Numbered from the stretch's first letter, positions 15,357 through 25,115 are shown. The stretch is 64,000 nucleotides of DNA from an uncultured Myxococcales bacterium (GCA_937980205.1 CALJKW010000042.1:1-64000); one strand, 5' to 3'. Translations and numbers: made by a program. Notes: generated by a model from the letters alone, not told the origin.

Positions 15357-17015
15357 TCACTCCCCCTTCGCCTGCTCCTTGGCCCACGTGTCCTTCAGCG
15401 TCACCGTGCGGTTGAACACCGGCTTGCCCGGCGCCGAGTCGAGGTCGACGTTGAAGTACCCGAGCCGCTCGAACTGGAACACCTGGCCCACCGTCGCGCC
15501 GCCGAGCGAGGGCTCGAGCTTCGCGTCGGAGACGAGCTCCAGCGACTTCGGGTTCAGCTTCGTCAGGTAGTCGTCCGAGTTCGGGTTCTCGACGGTGAAC
15601 AGCCGGTCGACCAGCCGCACCTCGGCGTTCACGGCGTGCTCCGCCGAGACCCAGTGCAGCGTGGCCTTCACCTTGCGGCCGTCGGGGGCGTCGCCTCCGC
15701 GGGTGGCGGGGTCGTAGGTGCAGACCACCTCGGTCACGTTGCCGCTCGCGTCCTTCTTCACCTCTTTGCACGTGACGAAGTACGCCCAGCGCAGGCGCAC
15801 CTCTCGCCCCGGAGACAGCCGGAAGAACTTCTTCGGCGGGTTCTCCATGAAGTCGTCGCGCTCGACGTAGAGCACCTTGCCGAACGGCACCGTGCGCTTG
15901 CCGGCCGCGGGATCTTCCGGGTTGTTCACCGCCTCGAGCGCTTCGACCTTTCCGTCGGGCCAGTTCTCGATGACGACCTTCAACGGCTTGAGCACCGCCA
16001 TGCGGCGCTCGGCCGTGCGGTTGAGCTCGTTGCGCACCGCGTTCTCGAGCCGGCCGACGTCGATGACGCTGTCGACCTTCGTGACGCCGATCTCCTCGCA
16101 GAACGCGCGCACCGCCGACGCCGGGTAGCCGCGGCGCCGCAACGCCGAGATCGTCGGCATGCGCGGGTCGTCCCACCCGCGCACGTGCTTGCCCTGCACG
16201 AGCTCGAGCAGCTTGCGCTTCGACAGCACCGTGTACGTGAGGTTGAGCCGCGCGAACTCGATCTGCTGCGGGTGATGGATGCCGAGCTGATCGAGGAACC
16301 AGTCGTACAGCGGCCGGTGGTTCTCGAACTCGAGCGTGCAGATCGAGTGCGTGATCTTCTCGAGCGAGTCTTCGTTGCCGTGGGCCCAGTCGTACGACGG
16401 GTAGATCGCCCAGGTGTCGCCGGTGCGGTGATGGTGCGCCTTGATGATGCGGTACATCACCGGGTCGCGCAGGTTGATGTTGCCCGACGCCATGTCGATC
16501 TTGGCGCGCAGCGTGTACTTGCCTTCAGGCACCTCGCCGGCCTTCATCTTCCGCAACAGCTCGAGGTTCTCCTCGGGCGGCGTGTCGCGGCGGGGGCTGG
16601 GCTTGCCGGGCTCCTTGAGCGTGCCGCGGTACTCGCGCATCTGCTCGGCGTTCAGGTCGCAGACGTAGGCCTTGCCCGCCTTCACCAGCGCTTCCGCCCA
16701 CTCGTACATCTGCGGGAAGTAGTCCGAGGCGAAGAAGATGCGGTCCTTGGGGATGTCTCCGGCGAGCCACGCGACGTCCCGCAGGATGGAGTCGACGTAC
16801 TCCTGCTCTTCTTTCGCCGGGTTGGTGTCGTCGAAGCGGACGTTGAAGGTGCCGTTGTACTTCCGGGCGAGGCCCGCGTTCAGGCAGATGCTCTTGGCGT
16901 GGCCGATGTGGAGGTACCCGTTCGGCTCGGGCGGGAAGCGCGTGTGTACGCGGCCGCCCCATTTGCCGGTCCGGTTGTCTTCCTCCACGATCTCTTCGAT
17001 GAAGTTCAGTCCCAT
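15357..17015 (-). CDS. glnS: Glutamine--tRNA ligase
   Basis: Encodes 552 residues from ATG 17015, chosen because AGGA lies 7 nt upstream and the length then matches E. coli GlnRS (554); upstream in-frame codons to 17060 are poor. The class I motif HIGH is at 36-39 in PPEPNGYLHIGHAKS, and LSKRKL takes the KMSKS position. The GlnRS-specific beta-barrel anticodon domain fills the C-terminal third. Direct charging of tRNA-Gln is thus available, in contrast to bacteria that rely only on GatCAB. The cognate tRNA-Gln gene is at 121-191. A lipoprotein gene follows closely. Confidence 0.97.
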   Translation of the reverse strand: MGLNFIEEIVEEDNRTGKWGGRVHTRFPPEPNGYLHIGHAKSICLNAGLARKYNGTFNVRFDDTNPAKEEQEYVDSILRDVAWLAGDIPKDRIFFASDYFPQMYEWAEALVKAGKAYVCDLNAEQMREYRGTLKEPGKPSPRRDTPPEENLELLRKMKAGEVPEGKYTLRAKIDMASGNINLRDPVMYRIIKAHHHRTGDTWAIYPSYDWAHGNEDSLEKITHSICTLEFENHRPLYDWFLDQLGIHHPQQIEFARLNLTYTVLSKRKLLELVQGKHVRGWDDPRMPTISALRRRGYPASAVRAFCEEIGVTKVDSVIDVGRLENAVRNELNRTAERRMAVLKPLKVVIENWPDGKVEALEAVNNPEDPAAGKRTVPFGKVLYVERDDFMENPPKKFFRLSPGREVRLRWAYFVTCKEVKKDASGNVTEVVCTYDPATRGGDAPDGRKVKATLHWVSAEHAVNAEVRLVDRLFTVENPNSDDYLTKLNPKSLELVSDAKLEPSLGGATVGQVFQFERLGYFNVDLDSAPGKPVFNRTVTLKDTWAKEQAKGE

Positions 17016-17149
17016 AGGGAGTCCTGCCACCTTATTCCGCGCCTCACCTGAGTTGAACACCGCCGTGTTCGACTCCGGTGCGGGGCAGATCTGCGGAATC
17101 AGCCAGAAAGTTGGCCCGTTGATCCCTTGAGGTAGCGTCCTGTAGCGAC

Positions 17150-19111
17150 ATGCGTCGTTTCCCGATCCTGCTGCTGATGCTGGCTGTTCGAGTTCACGCG
17201 CAGGATCGCGTGTCCCTGAACACCATCACGCGCGTCGAGGTGAAGGGGAACGTCCTCGAGATCGCCGGGACCAAGAAGCCCAGCTTCACCACCTTCACGC
17301 TGCCCGAACCGCCGAGGCTCGTGATCGATTTCTCCGAGGCCGTCTTTCAGGGCGTCCCCGCCGACATCCGGGTGAACGACGGCTCGATGACCTCGATCAA
17401 GACCGCAGCCTACGGCTCGGCGTCTGCCGCCATCGCCCGGCTCGTCATCGGCTTCGAGCGCGAGATCGACCCCGACATCTCCACCGACGGCAACGTGCTG
17501 CGCGTGAAGCTGCCGCCCAGCCCGACGCTGCTCGCCAAGGCCGAGGCGGAGAAGAACGCGAAGCTCGAGGCCGAGAAGGCGGCGCGCGAAGAGGCGGCGA
17601 AGAAGGCGGCCGAAGAGAAGGCCGCGAAGGCCGAGGCCGAGCGGCTTGCGCGCGAGGAGGCCGCCAAGAAGGCCGCCGAGGAGAAGGCCGCGAAGCTCGA
17701 GGCCGAGCGCCTCGCCCGCGAGGACGCCGCGAAGAAGGCCGCCGAAGAGAAGGCCGAGAGAGAGCGCCTCGCGCGCGAGAAGGCCGAGGCCGAGAAGCTC
17801 GCCCGCGAAGAGGCCGCGCGGCAGGCGGCGGAAGAGAAGGCCGCGAAGGCAGAGGCCGAGCGCCTCGCCCGAGAGGAAGCCGCGAAGAAGCAGGCCGAAA
17901 AAGAGCGCCTCGCGCGTGAGAAGGCCGAGGCCGAGAAGCTCGCCCGCGAGGAGGCCGCGAAGAAGGCCGCCGAAGAGAAGGCCGAGAAGGAGCGCCTCGC
18001 CCGCGAGAAGGCCGAGGCCGAGAAGCTCGCCCGTGAAGAGGCCCGGCGCAAAGCCGCCGAGGAGAAGGCCGCGAAGCTCGAGGCCGAGCGCGTCGCCCGC
18101 GAAGAGCTCGCCCGCAAGGCCGCCGAAGAGAAGGCCGAGAGAGAGCGGCTCGCGCGCGAGAAGGCCGAAGCCGAGAAGCTCGCGCGCGAAGAGGCCGCGA
18201 AGAAGGCGGCGGAAGAGAAGGCCGCGAGGGCCGAGGCCGAGCGCCTCGCCCGCGAGGAGGCTGCGAAGAAGGCCGCCGAAGAGAAGGCGGCGAAGGCCGA
18301 AGCCGAGCGCCTCGCCCGCGAGGACGCCGCGAAAAAGCAGGCCGAGAAGGAGCGCCTCGCCCGCGAGAAGGCCGAGGCCGAGAAGCTCGCGCGCGAAGAG
18401 GCCGCGAAGAAGGCCGCGGAAGAGAAGGCGGCGAAGGCCGAGGCCGAGCGGCTCGCCCGCGAAGAGGCGAAGAAGGCCGCCGAAGAGAAGGCGGCGCGCG
18501 CGGAAGCCGAGCGCCTCGCGAAGGCCGAGAAGGAGCGCCTCGCCCGCGAGCAGGCCGAGGCCGAGCGCGCCGCGCGCGATCAGGAGGCGCGCAACGAGGC
18601 CGCCAAGAAGGCCGAGCTCGCCCGCCTCGCGAAGGAGAAGGCCGAAGCCGAGCGCCGCGAGCGCGAAGAGGCGAAGGCGCTCGCCGCAGCCGAGGCGAAG
18701 GCCGCCAAGGCGACGAAGGCGGCCGAGAAGGACAACCCGCCGCCGCAGGTCGTCGCCGCCAACACGCAGCCCGTCGCCACGTCCGGCAAGCCGGCCTCGA
18801 TGAACGGCATCGGCTTCCGCCAGGACAAAGGCAAGGGCCGCGTCTCGATCCGCGTGAGCGCGCCGGTGCAGATCGGCGTGAAAGAGGACGTGGATCGCAA
18901 CGTCGTCGTCTCGCTCGAGAACACGAAGATCGGCCTGCCGAACAACGAGCGGTTCCTCGACACGTCGTTCTTCGATACCGCCGTCGCCATGGTTCGCCCC
19001 GAGCCCGCGCAGGGCGGGGTGAACGTGCTCGTGGTGCTCAAGCAGCCGGTCCCGTACCGCGTGTCGCAGAGCGGTAACGAGGTCACGGTGGAGTTCGAGC
19101 CGCCGCGGTAG
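17150..19111 (+). CDS. AMIN-domain protein with long coiled-coil repeat region
   Basis: Encodes 653 residues. Signal peptide MRRFPILLLMLAVRVHAQ, then an AMIN-type domain (residues about 20-120, VEVKGNVLEIAGTKKPSF through RLVIGFEREIDPDIS). Residues about 127-530 are an almost uninterrupted Ala/Glu/Lys/Arg coiled coil made of 11-residue-like units (AEAEKLAREEAAKK, AAEEKAAK), encoded by related DNA repeats. The last 110 residues are a second AMIN-like domain (GIGFRQDKGKGRVSIRVSA to YRVSQSGNEVTVEFEPP). AMIN domains localise periplasmic proteins to peptidoglycan or secretin complexes. The rod could span the periplasm; this is inference. No catalytic motif. Confidence 0.88.
   Translation: MRRFPILLLMLAVRVHAQDRVSLNTITRVEVKGNVLEIAGTKKPSFTTFTLPEPPRLVIDFSEAVFQGVPADIRVNDGSMTSIKTAAYGSASAAIARLVIGFEREIDPDISTDGNVLRVKLPPSPTLLAKAEAEKNAKLEAEKAAREEAAKKAAEEKAAKAEAERLAREEAAKKAAEEKAAKLEAERLAREDAAKKAAEEKAERERLAREKAEAEKLAREEAARQAAEEKAAKAEAERLAREEAAKKQAEKERLAREKAEAEKLAREEAAKKAAEEKAEKERLAREKAEAEKLAREEARRKAAEEKAAKLEAERVAREELARKAAEEKAERERLAREKAEAEKLAREEAAKKAAEEKAARAEAERLAREEAAKKAAEEKAAKAEAERLAREDAAKKQAEKERLAREKAEAEKLAREEAAKKAAEEKAAKAEAERLAREEAKKAAEEKAARAEAERLAKAEKERLAREQAEAERAARDQEARNEAAKKAELARLAKEKAEAERREREEAKALAAAEAKAAKATKAAEKDNPPPQVVAANTQPVATSGKPASMNGIGFRQDKGKGRVSIRVSAPVQIGVKEDVDRNVVVSLENTKIGLPNNERFLDTSFFDTAVAMVRPEPAQGGVNVLVVLKQPVPYRVSQSGNEVTVEFEPPR
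17530..18740. repeat. Degenerate coding repeat (Ala/Glu/Lys/Arg coiled coil)
   Basis: About 1.2 kb of short degenerate repeats inside the AMIN-domain gene, dominated by GCCGAGGCCGAG(AAG/CGC)CTCGC and GAAGAGAAGGCCGCGAAG variants. Units are multiples of 3 nt and keep frame. This is a site where unequal recombination could change rod length. Confidence 0.8.
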
Positions 19112-19154
19112 CCATGCCGGCCGGAGGTGAGGCCGTTATCTGCGGGCGCCACCC

Positions 19155-21134
19155 ATGCGCCGCGCCACCCTGGCTCTGCTCCTCTCGCTGTGCTCGTGCC
19201 GCGATGGTCGTCCCGACCTCGTGGCGGCCGCCGCCGACGCCGGAGCGGTGCTCGAGTGGCGCACCTTCGACCCCAACGCCTGCGCGCTGCAGCGCGGCTG
19301 CATCGGGGCGTCGGGAGATCGCGCCCTGTTGCACTACCGCTTCGCGCTCTCGAACGGCGGCGCCGGGGCGGTCTCACTTCCGGCCGATCCGTCCTCCTGC
19401 AGCGGCGGCTCGCAGCTCTTGCGGTGGAAGCTCTCGACGAAGGGCGGCGAGCAGGTGCGCTCCGGCACGGCGGAGCTGCCCGCGCAGGAGCTGGCCCCCG
19501 GCGCCACCGTCGACATGCCGGGCAGCGGCGCGTGCACGTGGGCCGACGTCACGGGCGTCGAGGCCGGTGAGTACCAGCTCGAGGTCACGGTGAACCCGGA
19601 CGGGAAGCTCGGCGAGTCGCGCTCGGACAACGACACGGTCACGCTGCCGGTGACGCTGCCGTCGGCCATGTGCCGCGGCAAGACGTGCGGACAGAGCTGC
19701 TGCGCGCCGCACAGCGAGTGCGCCCCCGGCGGCAACGGCTGCACGCTGCCGGATCTGACGGTGGATCAGCAGATGCTGAAGAGCACGATCGCGTGGTCCG
19801 TCGAGTCGTTCCCCGCCAACGACTGCGCGATCGACGAGGGCTGCGTGGTGGGAAGGGGAGACCGGAAGCTGCTGCGCTTCACGACGTCGACTCCGAACGT
19901 CGGCGCCGCGGACTTCTACATCGGGAACCCGAAGGGCAACCCGAACGCGCTCTTCGCGCAGTGCCACGGGCACTACCACTACCACCAGTACTCGGATTAC
20001 CGGCTCGTCACCGCGGACGGCACGACGGTCGCGACGGGCCGCAAGCAGGCGTTCTGCGCGTTCGATCACACGAAGGTCGACGCGGGCGCCGGCAACGGGA
20101 AGTACCACTGCGAGGATCAGGGCATCACGCCCGGGTGGACCGACATCTACGAGTCGCACCTCGACTGCCAGTGGATCGACGTCACCGACGTGCCGCCGGG
20201 GCCGTACACCCTCGAGGTCGAGGTGAACCCGGCGCGGCTCATCGCCGAGTCCGACTACGCCAACAACGTCGCGCGCGTGCCGGTGAACGTGCCCGCAGGA
20301 GACGGCTGCGTGCCGCTGCCCGAGGTCTGCGCGAACGGCCAGGACGAGGACTGCGACGGCACGGCCGACGACGGCTGCAACCCGCTCAGCTACAACGAGA
20401 GCTGCGCCGCCGTGCACTTCCTCGACGGGCCAGGCGAGTACACCGCGGCGATCACGCCCACGACGAAGCCCGACTTCTCCACCGGCTGCGGCGGCGCCGG
20501 CGGCGATCTCGTCTTCCACTTCTCGCTGCTGGTCCCCGAGCTCGTGTACCTGTCGACGTACGGCTCGGACCTCGACACCGTCATCTCCGTGCGCGACGGT
20601 AAGTGCAGCGATCCCGAGACCGCGTGCGTCGACGACGCCTGCGGCGTCAAGCAGGGGCACCTGGCGAAGGTGATGTCTCCGGGCGCGCACTACGTCGTCG
20701 TCAAGGCGAAGAACCCGGGCGATGTCGGCCGCGTGAAGCTCACCTACCAGCGCAGCACCTGCATCGGCGCGCGCGAGCTGATGGGGCCGTCGACGGTGAC
20801 CGGCGACACGTCTTCGGCGGCCGACAACTTCCTGCTCGCCTGCGGAGCCCACGGCGGCCACGGCCGCGGCGCGGGCGACGAGCTGTGGTACCTCACCTCG
20901 TGCCCCGGGCAGAGCGCGCTCGAGGTCTCGACCTGCGGCACCGCGTTCGACACCGCGCTCTCGGTGAAGCAGGGCAGCTGCCGCGGCCGCGACCTCGCGT
21001 GCAACGACAACGCCTCGTGCGGGGCCGGGTCGACGCTGAACGTGCCCCTGACGAAGCCCGGCCTGTGGTTCGTGGTCGTCGACGGCGTCGGCCCCGAGGC
21101 GAAGGGGCCGTACATGCTCAAAGCGACGTGGTGA
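19155..21134 (+). CDS. Lysyl oxidase-domain lipoprotein with MopE-type motif
   Basis: Encodes 659 residues with a lipoprotein signal (MRRATLALLLSLCSC). Residues about 30-170 resemble a CARDB-like adhesive domain. Residues about 205-375 are a lysyl oxidase domain: CHGHYHYH gives copper ligands His271, His273 and His275, and Lys297 (TGRKQAFC) and Tyr332 (DIYESHLDCQWID) are 35 residues apart, as are the human LOX cofactor residues Lys320 and Tyr355. DCQWIDVTDVPPG and ESDYANN match LOX closely. CANGQDEDCDGTADDGC (about 392-408) is a MopE-type putative metal-binding motif. Two PPC-like domains follow. Predicted to be surface-exposed; oxidation of lysyl amines is plausible. Confidence 0.9.
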   Translation: MRRATLALLLSLCSCRDGRPDLVAAAADAGAVLEWRTFDPNACALQRGCIGASGDRALLHYRFALSNGGAGAVSLPADPSSCSGGSQLLRWKLSTKGGEQVRSGTAELPAQELAPGATVDMPGSGACTWADVTGVEAGEYQLEVTVNPDGKLGESRSDNDTVTLPVTLPSAMCRGKTCGQSCCAPHSECAPGGNGCTLPDLTVDQQMLKSTIAWSVESFPANDCAIDEGCVVGRGDRKLLRFTTSTPNVGAADFYIGNPKGNPNALFAQCHGHYHYHQYSDYRLVTADGTTVATGRKQAFCAFDHTKVDAGAGNGKYHCEDQGITPGWTDIYESHLDCQWIDVTDVPPGPYTLEVEVNPARLIAESDYANNVARVPVNVPAGDGCVPLPEVCANGQDEDCDGTADDGCNPLSYNESCAAVHFLDGPGEYTAAITPTTKPDFSTGCGGAGGDLVFHFSLLVPELVYLSTYGSDLDTVISVRDGKCSDPETACVDDACGVKQGHLAKVMSPGAHYVVVKAKNPGDVGRVKLTYQRSTCIGARELMGPSTVTGDTSSAADNFLLACGAHGGHGRGAGDELWYLTSCPGQSALEVSTCGTAFDTALSVKQGSCRGRDLACNDNASCGAGSTLNVPLTKPGLWFVVVDGVGPEAKGPYMLKATW

Positions 21135-21197
21135 GCGAAGAAGAGCTCCCTCTGCTCTACGAGGGGAGAGGGGGGCGCGGTATGAAGCGGCTCCTCG

Positions 21198-23411
21198 ATG
21201 CCGGCCTTGCCGCTCTTCGTGGCGTTGTCCCTCGGCGCCACCGTGCAGCTCACGGCCGAGCGGCTCGTCCACGACGACGCGCGGAAGATCACCAGCGCGG
21301 AAGGCGACGCAGAGCTCACGGCCGGCAACGCGGCGATGCACGCCGACCGCATCACCTGGGACGAGTCGGCCGAGGCCGCGACCGCGAGCGGCAACGTCAC
21401 GCTGCGCATCGCGAAGCACGGCCTGCTCGCCGTCATCGCCGACGTCGTCACCGTGCGCATGACCGGCGACGAGGTCAGCGAGGTCTTCGTCTACGACGGG
21501 GTCGCGCTGCGGAAGAAGAACGTCACCGCGCAGGCGCTGCTCGCGGCGAAGACGCCCGACGAGGTGCGCGCCGCCGGCAACACCACGATGTCGATGACCG
21601 CCTCGCACCTGGTCCGCCAGGGCGACGACGAGTGGGTCATCGAGGAGCTCGGCTTCACGCCCTGCGAGTGCGACTTCGACAAGCCGTCGTGGCACATCGA
21701 GACGTCGCGCACGACGCTGAACCTCGAGTCCGAGCGCGCCTCGCTGCTGTTCCCCACCGTCTACGTGTGGAAGGTGCCGGTGCTGTGGTTCCCCTGGCTG
21801 TCGCTGCCGCTCTCGGACCGGCAGACGGGCCTGCTCGTGCCGCGCCCGGGCTTCACGAACCTCAACGGCTTCAGCCTCGAGCAGCCGGTGTTCGTGACGC
21901 TCGGGCGCAGCGCCGATCTCACGTTCACTCCCGGCTACTTCTTCGGCAACCGCGGGCTCGTGAACGGCATCGAGGGGCCCAGGCTGCACACCGAGTTCCG
22001 CTACACGCCGTCGGTGCGCACCAGCGGGCGCGCGACGCTCGGGCTCATCTACGACCGCAAGCTGCGCCGCGATCCCGAGCGCGTGGGCGTGGACCCGACG
22101 GCGACGCTCCGGCAGCGCCGCGGCCTCCGCGCCGAAGGCTCGTGGGTGCAGCTGCAGGAGCTGGGCGCCGGCTGGCACGATCGCATCAACGTCTCGTTCC
22201 TCTCTGACGGAGATCTCCAGCGCGACATCACCCCCGACGTGCTCGCCCGCGAGGCGAACTACCTGCGCTCGAGCGCGACGCTGTTCCACCGCGGCGTCGA
22301 TCACATCGCCGGCCTCGACGTCGTCTTCCGGCAGGACCTCACCACGCCGGACACGATCTTCTCCACCCGTCCCGGCGCGCCCAACCCCGTGCAGCGGCTG
22401 CCGGGCCTCACCCTCGCGCTGCCGGCGCGCCGCATCGTGGGGCCGCTGGCGCTCGGCGGCAGGGCAGAGCTCGTGCGGCTCGCTCCGGCGATTCCGACCG
22501 CGACGTCGCTCGAGGGCTTCGATCGCCTCGATCTGATGCCGCGGCTCGACGTGGGCGGCGTCGTCGGCGGAGCGCTCAGCCTCTCGGCCTTCGCCGCCTA
22601 CCGCCAGAACGTCTGGCTCGGCGAGCGCACGGGCGCGGTGCTGCACCGCGGCTACCCGCTGCTCGGCGCCCGCATCGACACCGAGCTCGCCCGCACCTTC
22701 GGAGAGAACGTCCGGCACACCATCGCCCCCTCGGCCGAGGTGCGCGCCGTGCCCGCGGTCGTCGGCACCGACCAGGCGTTGCTGCCGCGGTACGACGAGA
22801 TCGACGTCGCCATTCCCGGCCAGGCCGTGCAGGCGCTCGCGATGGTGCGGCAGCGGCTTCAGCTCAAGGGGCGGGGCGACGTCGCGCGGCTCGACCTCGG
22901 CCAGAGCTTCAACTTCCTGCCGTCGCCGACGACCGGCGAGACGTTCGCGCGGCTGGCGGTGGCGGCGGGCATCTTCCGCGCGACCGGCACCGTGCGCGTC
23001 GACCCGCTGCTCAAGACGCTGACGCGCGTCTCGCTCATCGCGTCGGCGGACGACGGCCGCGGCCGCGGCGCGTACGTCTCGTTCGAGCACTTGAACGACA
23101 CCGGCACCGACCGGGCCCGACAGCCCATCGATCTGCTCATCGGGCCGCGCGTGGTGCCGATGTCGTACTCGCAGGTGCTGACCTTCGGCGCCCGCTGGCG
23201 CTTCGGGGGCCTGGGCCTTCGCTACGACGCGCTGTACCTCGGCCTCGAGAAGCTCAAGCTGCCGACGCAGCAGACGCTCGGCGTGTCGTATGGGCCCGCC
23301 TGCGAGTGCTGGCGGCTCGAGGGCTTCGCGACCTACCGGCCCGGCGCCTTCCCCGATCTGGGTGCGAGCCTCACGATCACCGGTTTCGGGACGCTGGGCA
23401 CTGGAGGATGA
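21198..23411 (+). CDS. lptD: LPS-assembly protein LptD
   Basis: Encodes 737 residues, close to typical LptD length (about 780). Signal peptide MPALPLFVALSLGA, then an OstA/LptA-like N-terminal domain (about 20-160, AELTAGNAAMHADRITWDESA and similar), then the LptD barrel starting near FPTVYVWKVPVLWFPWLSLP, with LVPRPGFTNLNGFSL as the usual entry to strand 1. It would place LPS in the outer leaflet of the outer membrane with LptE. The start has no strong ribosome-binding site. A Cys pair (CECDF) in the N-terminal part and CECW near the end may form the inter-domain disulfides known in LptD. The neighbouring genes are other envelope proteins. Confidence 0.92.
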   Translation: MPALPLFVALSLGATVQLTAERLVHDDARKITSAEGDAELTAGNAAMHADRITWDESAEAATASGNVTLRIAKHGLLAVIADVVTVRMTGDEVSEVFVYDGVALRKKNVTAQALLAAKTPDEVRAAGNTTMSMTASHLVRQGDDEWVIEELGFTPCECDFDKPSWHIETSRTTLNLESERASLLFPTVYVWKVPVLWFPWLSLPLSDRQTGLLVPRPGFTNLNGFSLEQPVFVTLGRSADLTFTPGYFFGNRGLVNGIEGPRLHTEFRYTPSVRTSGRATLGLIYDRKLRRDPERVGVDPTATLRQRRGLRAEGSWVQLQELGAGWHDRINVSFLSDGDLQRDITPDVLAREANYLRSSATLFHRGVDHIAGLDVVFRQDLTTPDTIFSTRPGAPNPVQRLPGLTLALPARRIVGPLALGGRAELVRLAPAIPTATSLEGFDRLDLMPRLDVGGVVGGALSLSAFAAYRQNVWLGERTGAVLHRGYPLLGARIDTELARTFGENVRHTIAPSAEVRAVPAVVGTDQALLPRYDEIDVAIPGQAVQALAMVRQRLQLKGRGDVARLDLGQSFNFLPSPTTGETFARLAVAAGIFRATGTVRVDPLLKTLTRVSLIASADDGRGRGAYVSFEHLNDTGTDRARQPIDLLIGPRVVPMSYSQVLTFGARWRFGGLGLRYDALYLGLEKLKLPTQQTLGVSYGPACECWRLEGFATYRPGAFPDLGASLTITGFGTLGTGG

Positions 23412-23432
23412 GGGGCATAAGATGCGCGCTCC

Positions 23433-25115
23433 ATGTTCCTGCGCACATGCCTCGTCCTCGCTGCTGCGGTGGTGATCTCCGCGTGCACCGGTGCCCCCGC
23501 GACCATCGAATACGTCGAGACGCTTCCCGCGAAGCCTCGCATCAACGAGATCACGACGGTGAAGTTCCGCCTGCTCGACTACCGCGGCGTGGCGCAGGCG
23601 GGCGCGATGGTCACGTTCCGCCTGCAGGGCGCGAGCGAAGGCGTCGAAATCACCCCGAAGGTGGCGATGTCGCTCAAGGGCAGCGGCGAGGTCACGACCC
23701 AGATCATCGCGAACACCGGCGTGAACTCGGTCATCGTCGTCGCCGACGCAGGCGGCAAGATCGCGACGAGCCCGCCGATCTCCTTCGCCGGCTCGATTCC
23801 GAACGGCTCGCAGTTCACCTTCCAGTGCGGCTCGATCGCCGGCATGGCCTCGGGCGGTATCCACGCGATCGGCGCCTTCGACCAGGAGCGCCACCTCATC
23901 GCCGGCGTGAAGCTCAAGTGCACCGCGCACACCGGCGACCGCAACGGTGACGGCGTGCCGAACGCGGTCGTCTCGTTCCTCACCGAGGCCGGCACCATCG
24001 GCCCGTCCGAGCAGACCAAGACCGACGTCGTCGGCGACGCGACGATTCTCTACAAGACGTCATTGCCGTTCCCGAAGGAAACGACGCCGGGCGTGTTCCA
24101 ATGGAACCCGCAGAGCTCGTGCACGGCGAGCGACCCGGCCTTGTGTACGGGCGAGTACTTCGTGCCGCTGTGGATGGAGCCCAACTCCTGGACGACGAAC
24201 CCCATCGGCACGCTGAGCACAGGCGTGCCCGCGTACAACGCGATGAACCTCCAGGAGCCGCGGCGGCGCGACCCGATTCGCCGCACGATGGACAACTCGC
24301 AGATGCCGCAGAACAACCCGCGCGACAACCTGGTGACGCTGATCGCGGTGGTCGCCGGCGAAGAGGGCTTCATCGACAAGAACCAGGACGGAACCTTCAA
24401 CAAGGGCGAGGAGGAGTTCTTCGACCAGACCGAGCCGTTCGTCGACTCCAACGACAACGGCACCTGGGACCCTGACGAGAAGTACGTCGACACCAACGGC
24501 AACGGTGAGTGGAACGGCAAGAACGGCGAGTGGGACGCCAACACCCTGCTGTGGCGCCAGGAGCGCATTCTCTGGACGGGCATTCCCTTCGGCGCGCTCT
24601 ACGGCGGCTCCGCGCCCGGCATGGGCCAGCTCGACGACACCACGGTGCCCGAGCCGACCGTCATCGCCTCGCGGCCGCTGTTCGGCCAGCCCATCATCTC
24701 GTGCCGCGTCACTCCCGGCGGCACGCGCGCCAGCGTCATCTTCGAGTTCCTCGTGTCGGACCCCTGGTTCAACTCGCTCGCGCAGAACGGCGGCAGCGAC
24801 GGCTGCGAGAAGGTCGTCGCCTCGAAGAACGTCGACGTGCAGGGCGGCCTCATCGGCTTCCAGTTCACGAACCCGCCGGTGCGAAGGCTGTCGTTCGCAG
24901 TCGTCGACAACCTGAACCGCGAGCCGATGCCGATGACGAGCCCGCCGTCACCCGGTTGCTACCCGCCGCCTCCCGCAGCGAACGGCAGCGCGCGCCAGCC
25001 GTGGGCCGCCGCCATCCGCTGCAAGTTCACGGCGTCGCCTGAAGACGGGCACGTCGTGTACCTGGCCGACCAGGTGTTCGGCGAGATCGACAACAACCTG
25101 CCGAACGTGCCCTAA
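23433..25115 (+). CDS. Lipoprotein with Ig-like domain and calcium-loop-like segments
   Basis: Encodes 560 residues. Lipobox ISAC in MFLRTCLVLAAAVVISAC. The first half resembles a bacterial Ig-like (Big_1/invasin) fold: VEYVETLPAKPRINEITTV is followed by a region with AMVTFRLQG and DRNGDGVPNAVVSF. Residues about 300-360 carry three EF-hand-like acidic loops (DKNQDGTFNKGEE, DSNDNGTWDPDE, DTNGNGEWNG), suggesting calcium binding. The C-terminal part is unassigned, with PPSPGCYPPPP. A short gap separates it from lptD upstream, so it may be in the same transcript. Function unknown; likely outer-membrane or surface. Confidence 0.82.
   Translation: MFLRTCLVLAAAVVISACTGAPATIEYVETLPAKPRINEITTVKFRLLDYRGVAQAGAMVTFRLQGASEGVEITPKVAMSLKGSGEVTTQIIANTGVNSVIVVADAGGKIATSPPISFAGSIPNGSQFTFQCGSIAGMASGGIHAIGAFDQERHLIAGVKLKCTAHTGDRNGDGVPNAVVSFLTEAGTIGPSEQTKTDVVGDATILYKTSLPFPKETTPGVFQWNPQSSCTASDPALCTGEYFVPLWMEPNSWTTNPIGTLSTGVPAYNAMNLQEPRRRDPIRRTMDNSQMPQNNPRDNLVTLIAVVAGEEGFIDKNQDGTFNKGEEEFFDQTEPFVDSNDNGTWDPDEKYVDTNGNGEWNGKNGEWDANTLLWRQERILWTGIPFGALYGGSAPGMGQLDDTTVPEPTVIASRPLFGQPIISCRVTPGGTRASVIFEFLVSDPWFNSLAQNGGSDGCEKVVASKNVDVQGGLIGFQFTNPPVRRLSFAVVDNLNREPMPMTSPPSPGCYPPPPAANGSARQPWAAAIRCKFTASPEDGHVVYLADQVFGEIDNNLPNVP

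Noticed and set aside
21140..21175. Weak similarity to the palindromic repeat at 45039
   Set aside because: CTCTACGAGGGGAGAGGGGG resembles it, but pairing is poor and the match is short, so it is not called.
19374..23930. Very long minus-strand open frame (over 1500 codons)
   Set aside because: It lies opposite the lysyl oxidase and LptD genes, is rich in Arg, Ala, Val, His and Asp in a pattern typical of antisense frames in GC-rich DNA, and has no domain motif.
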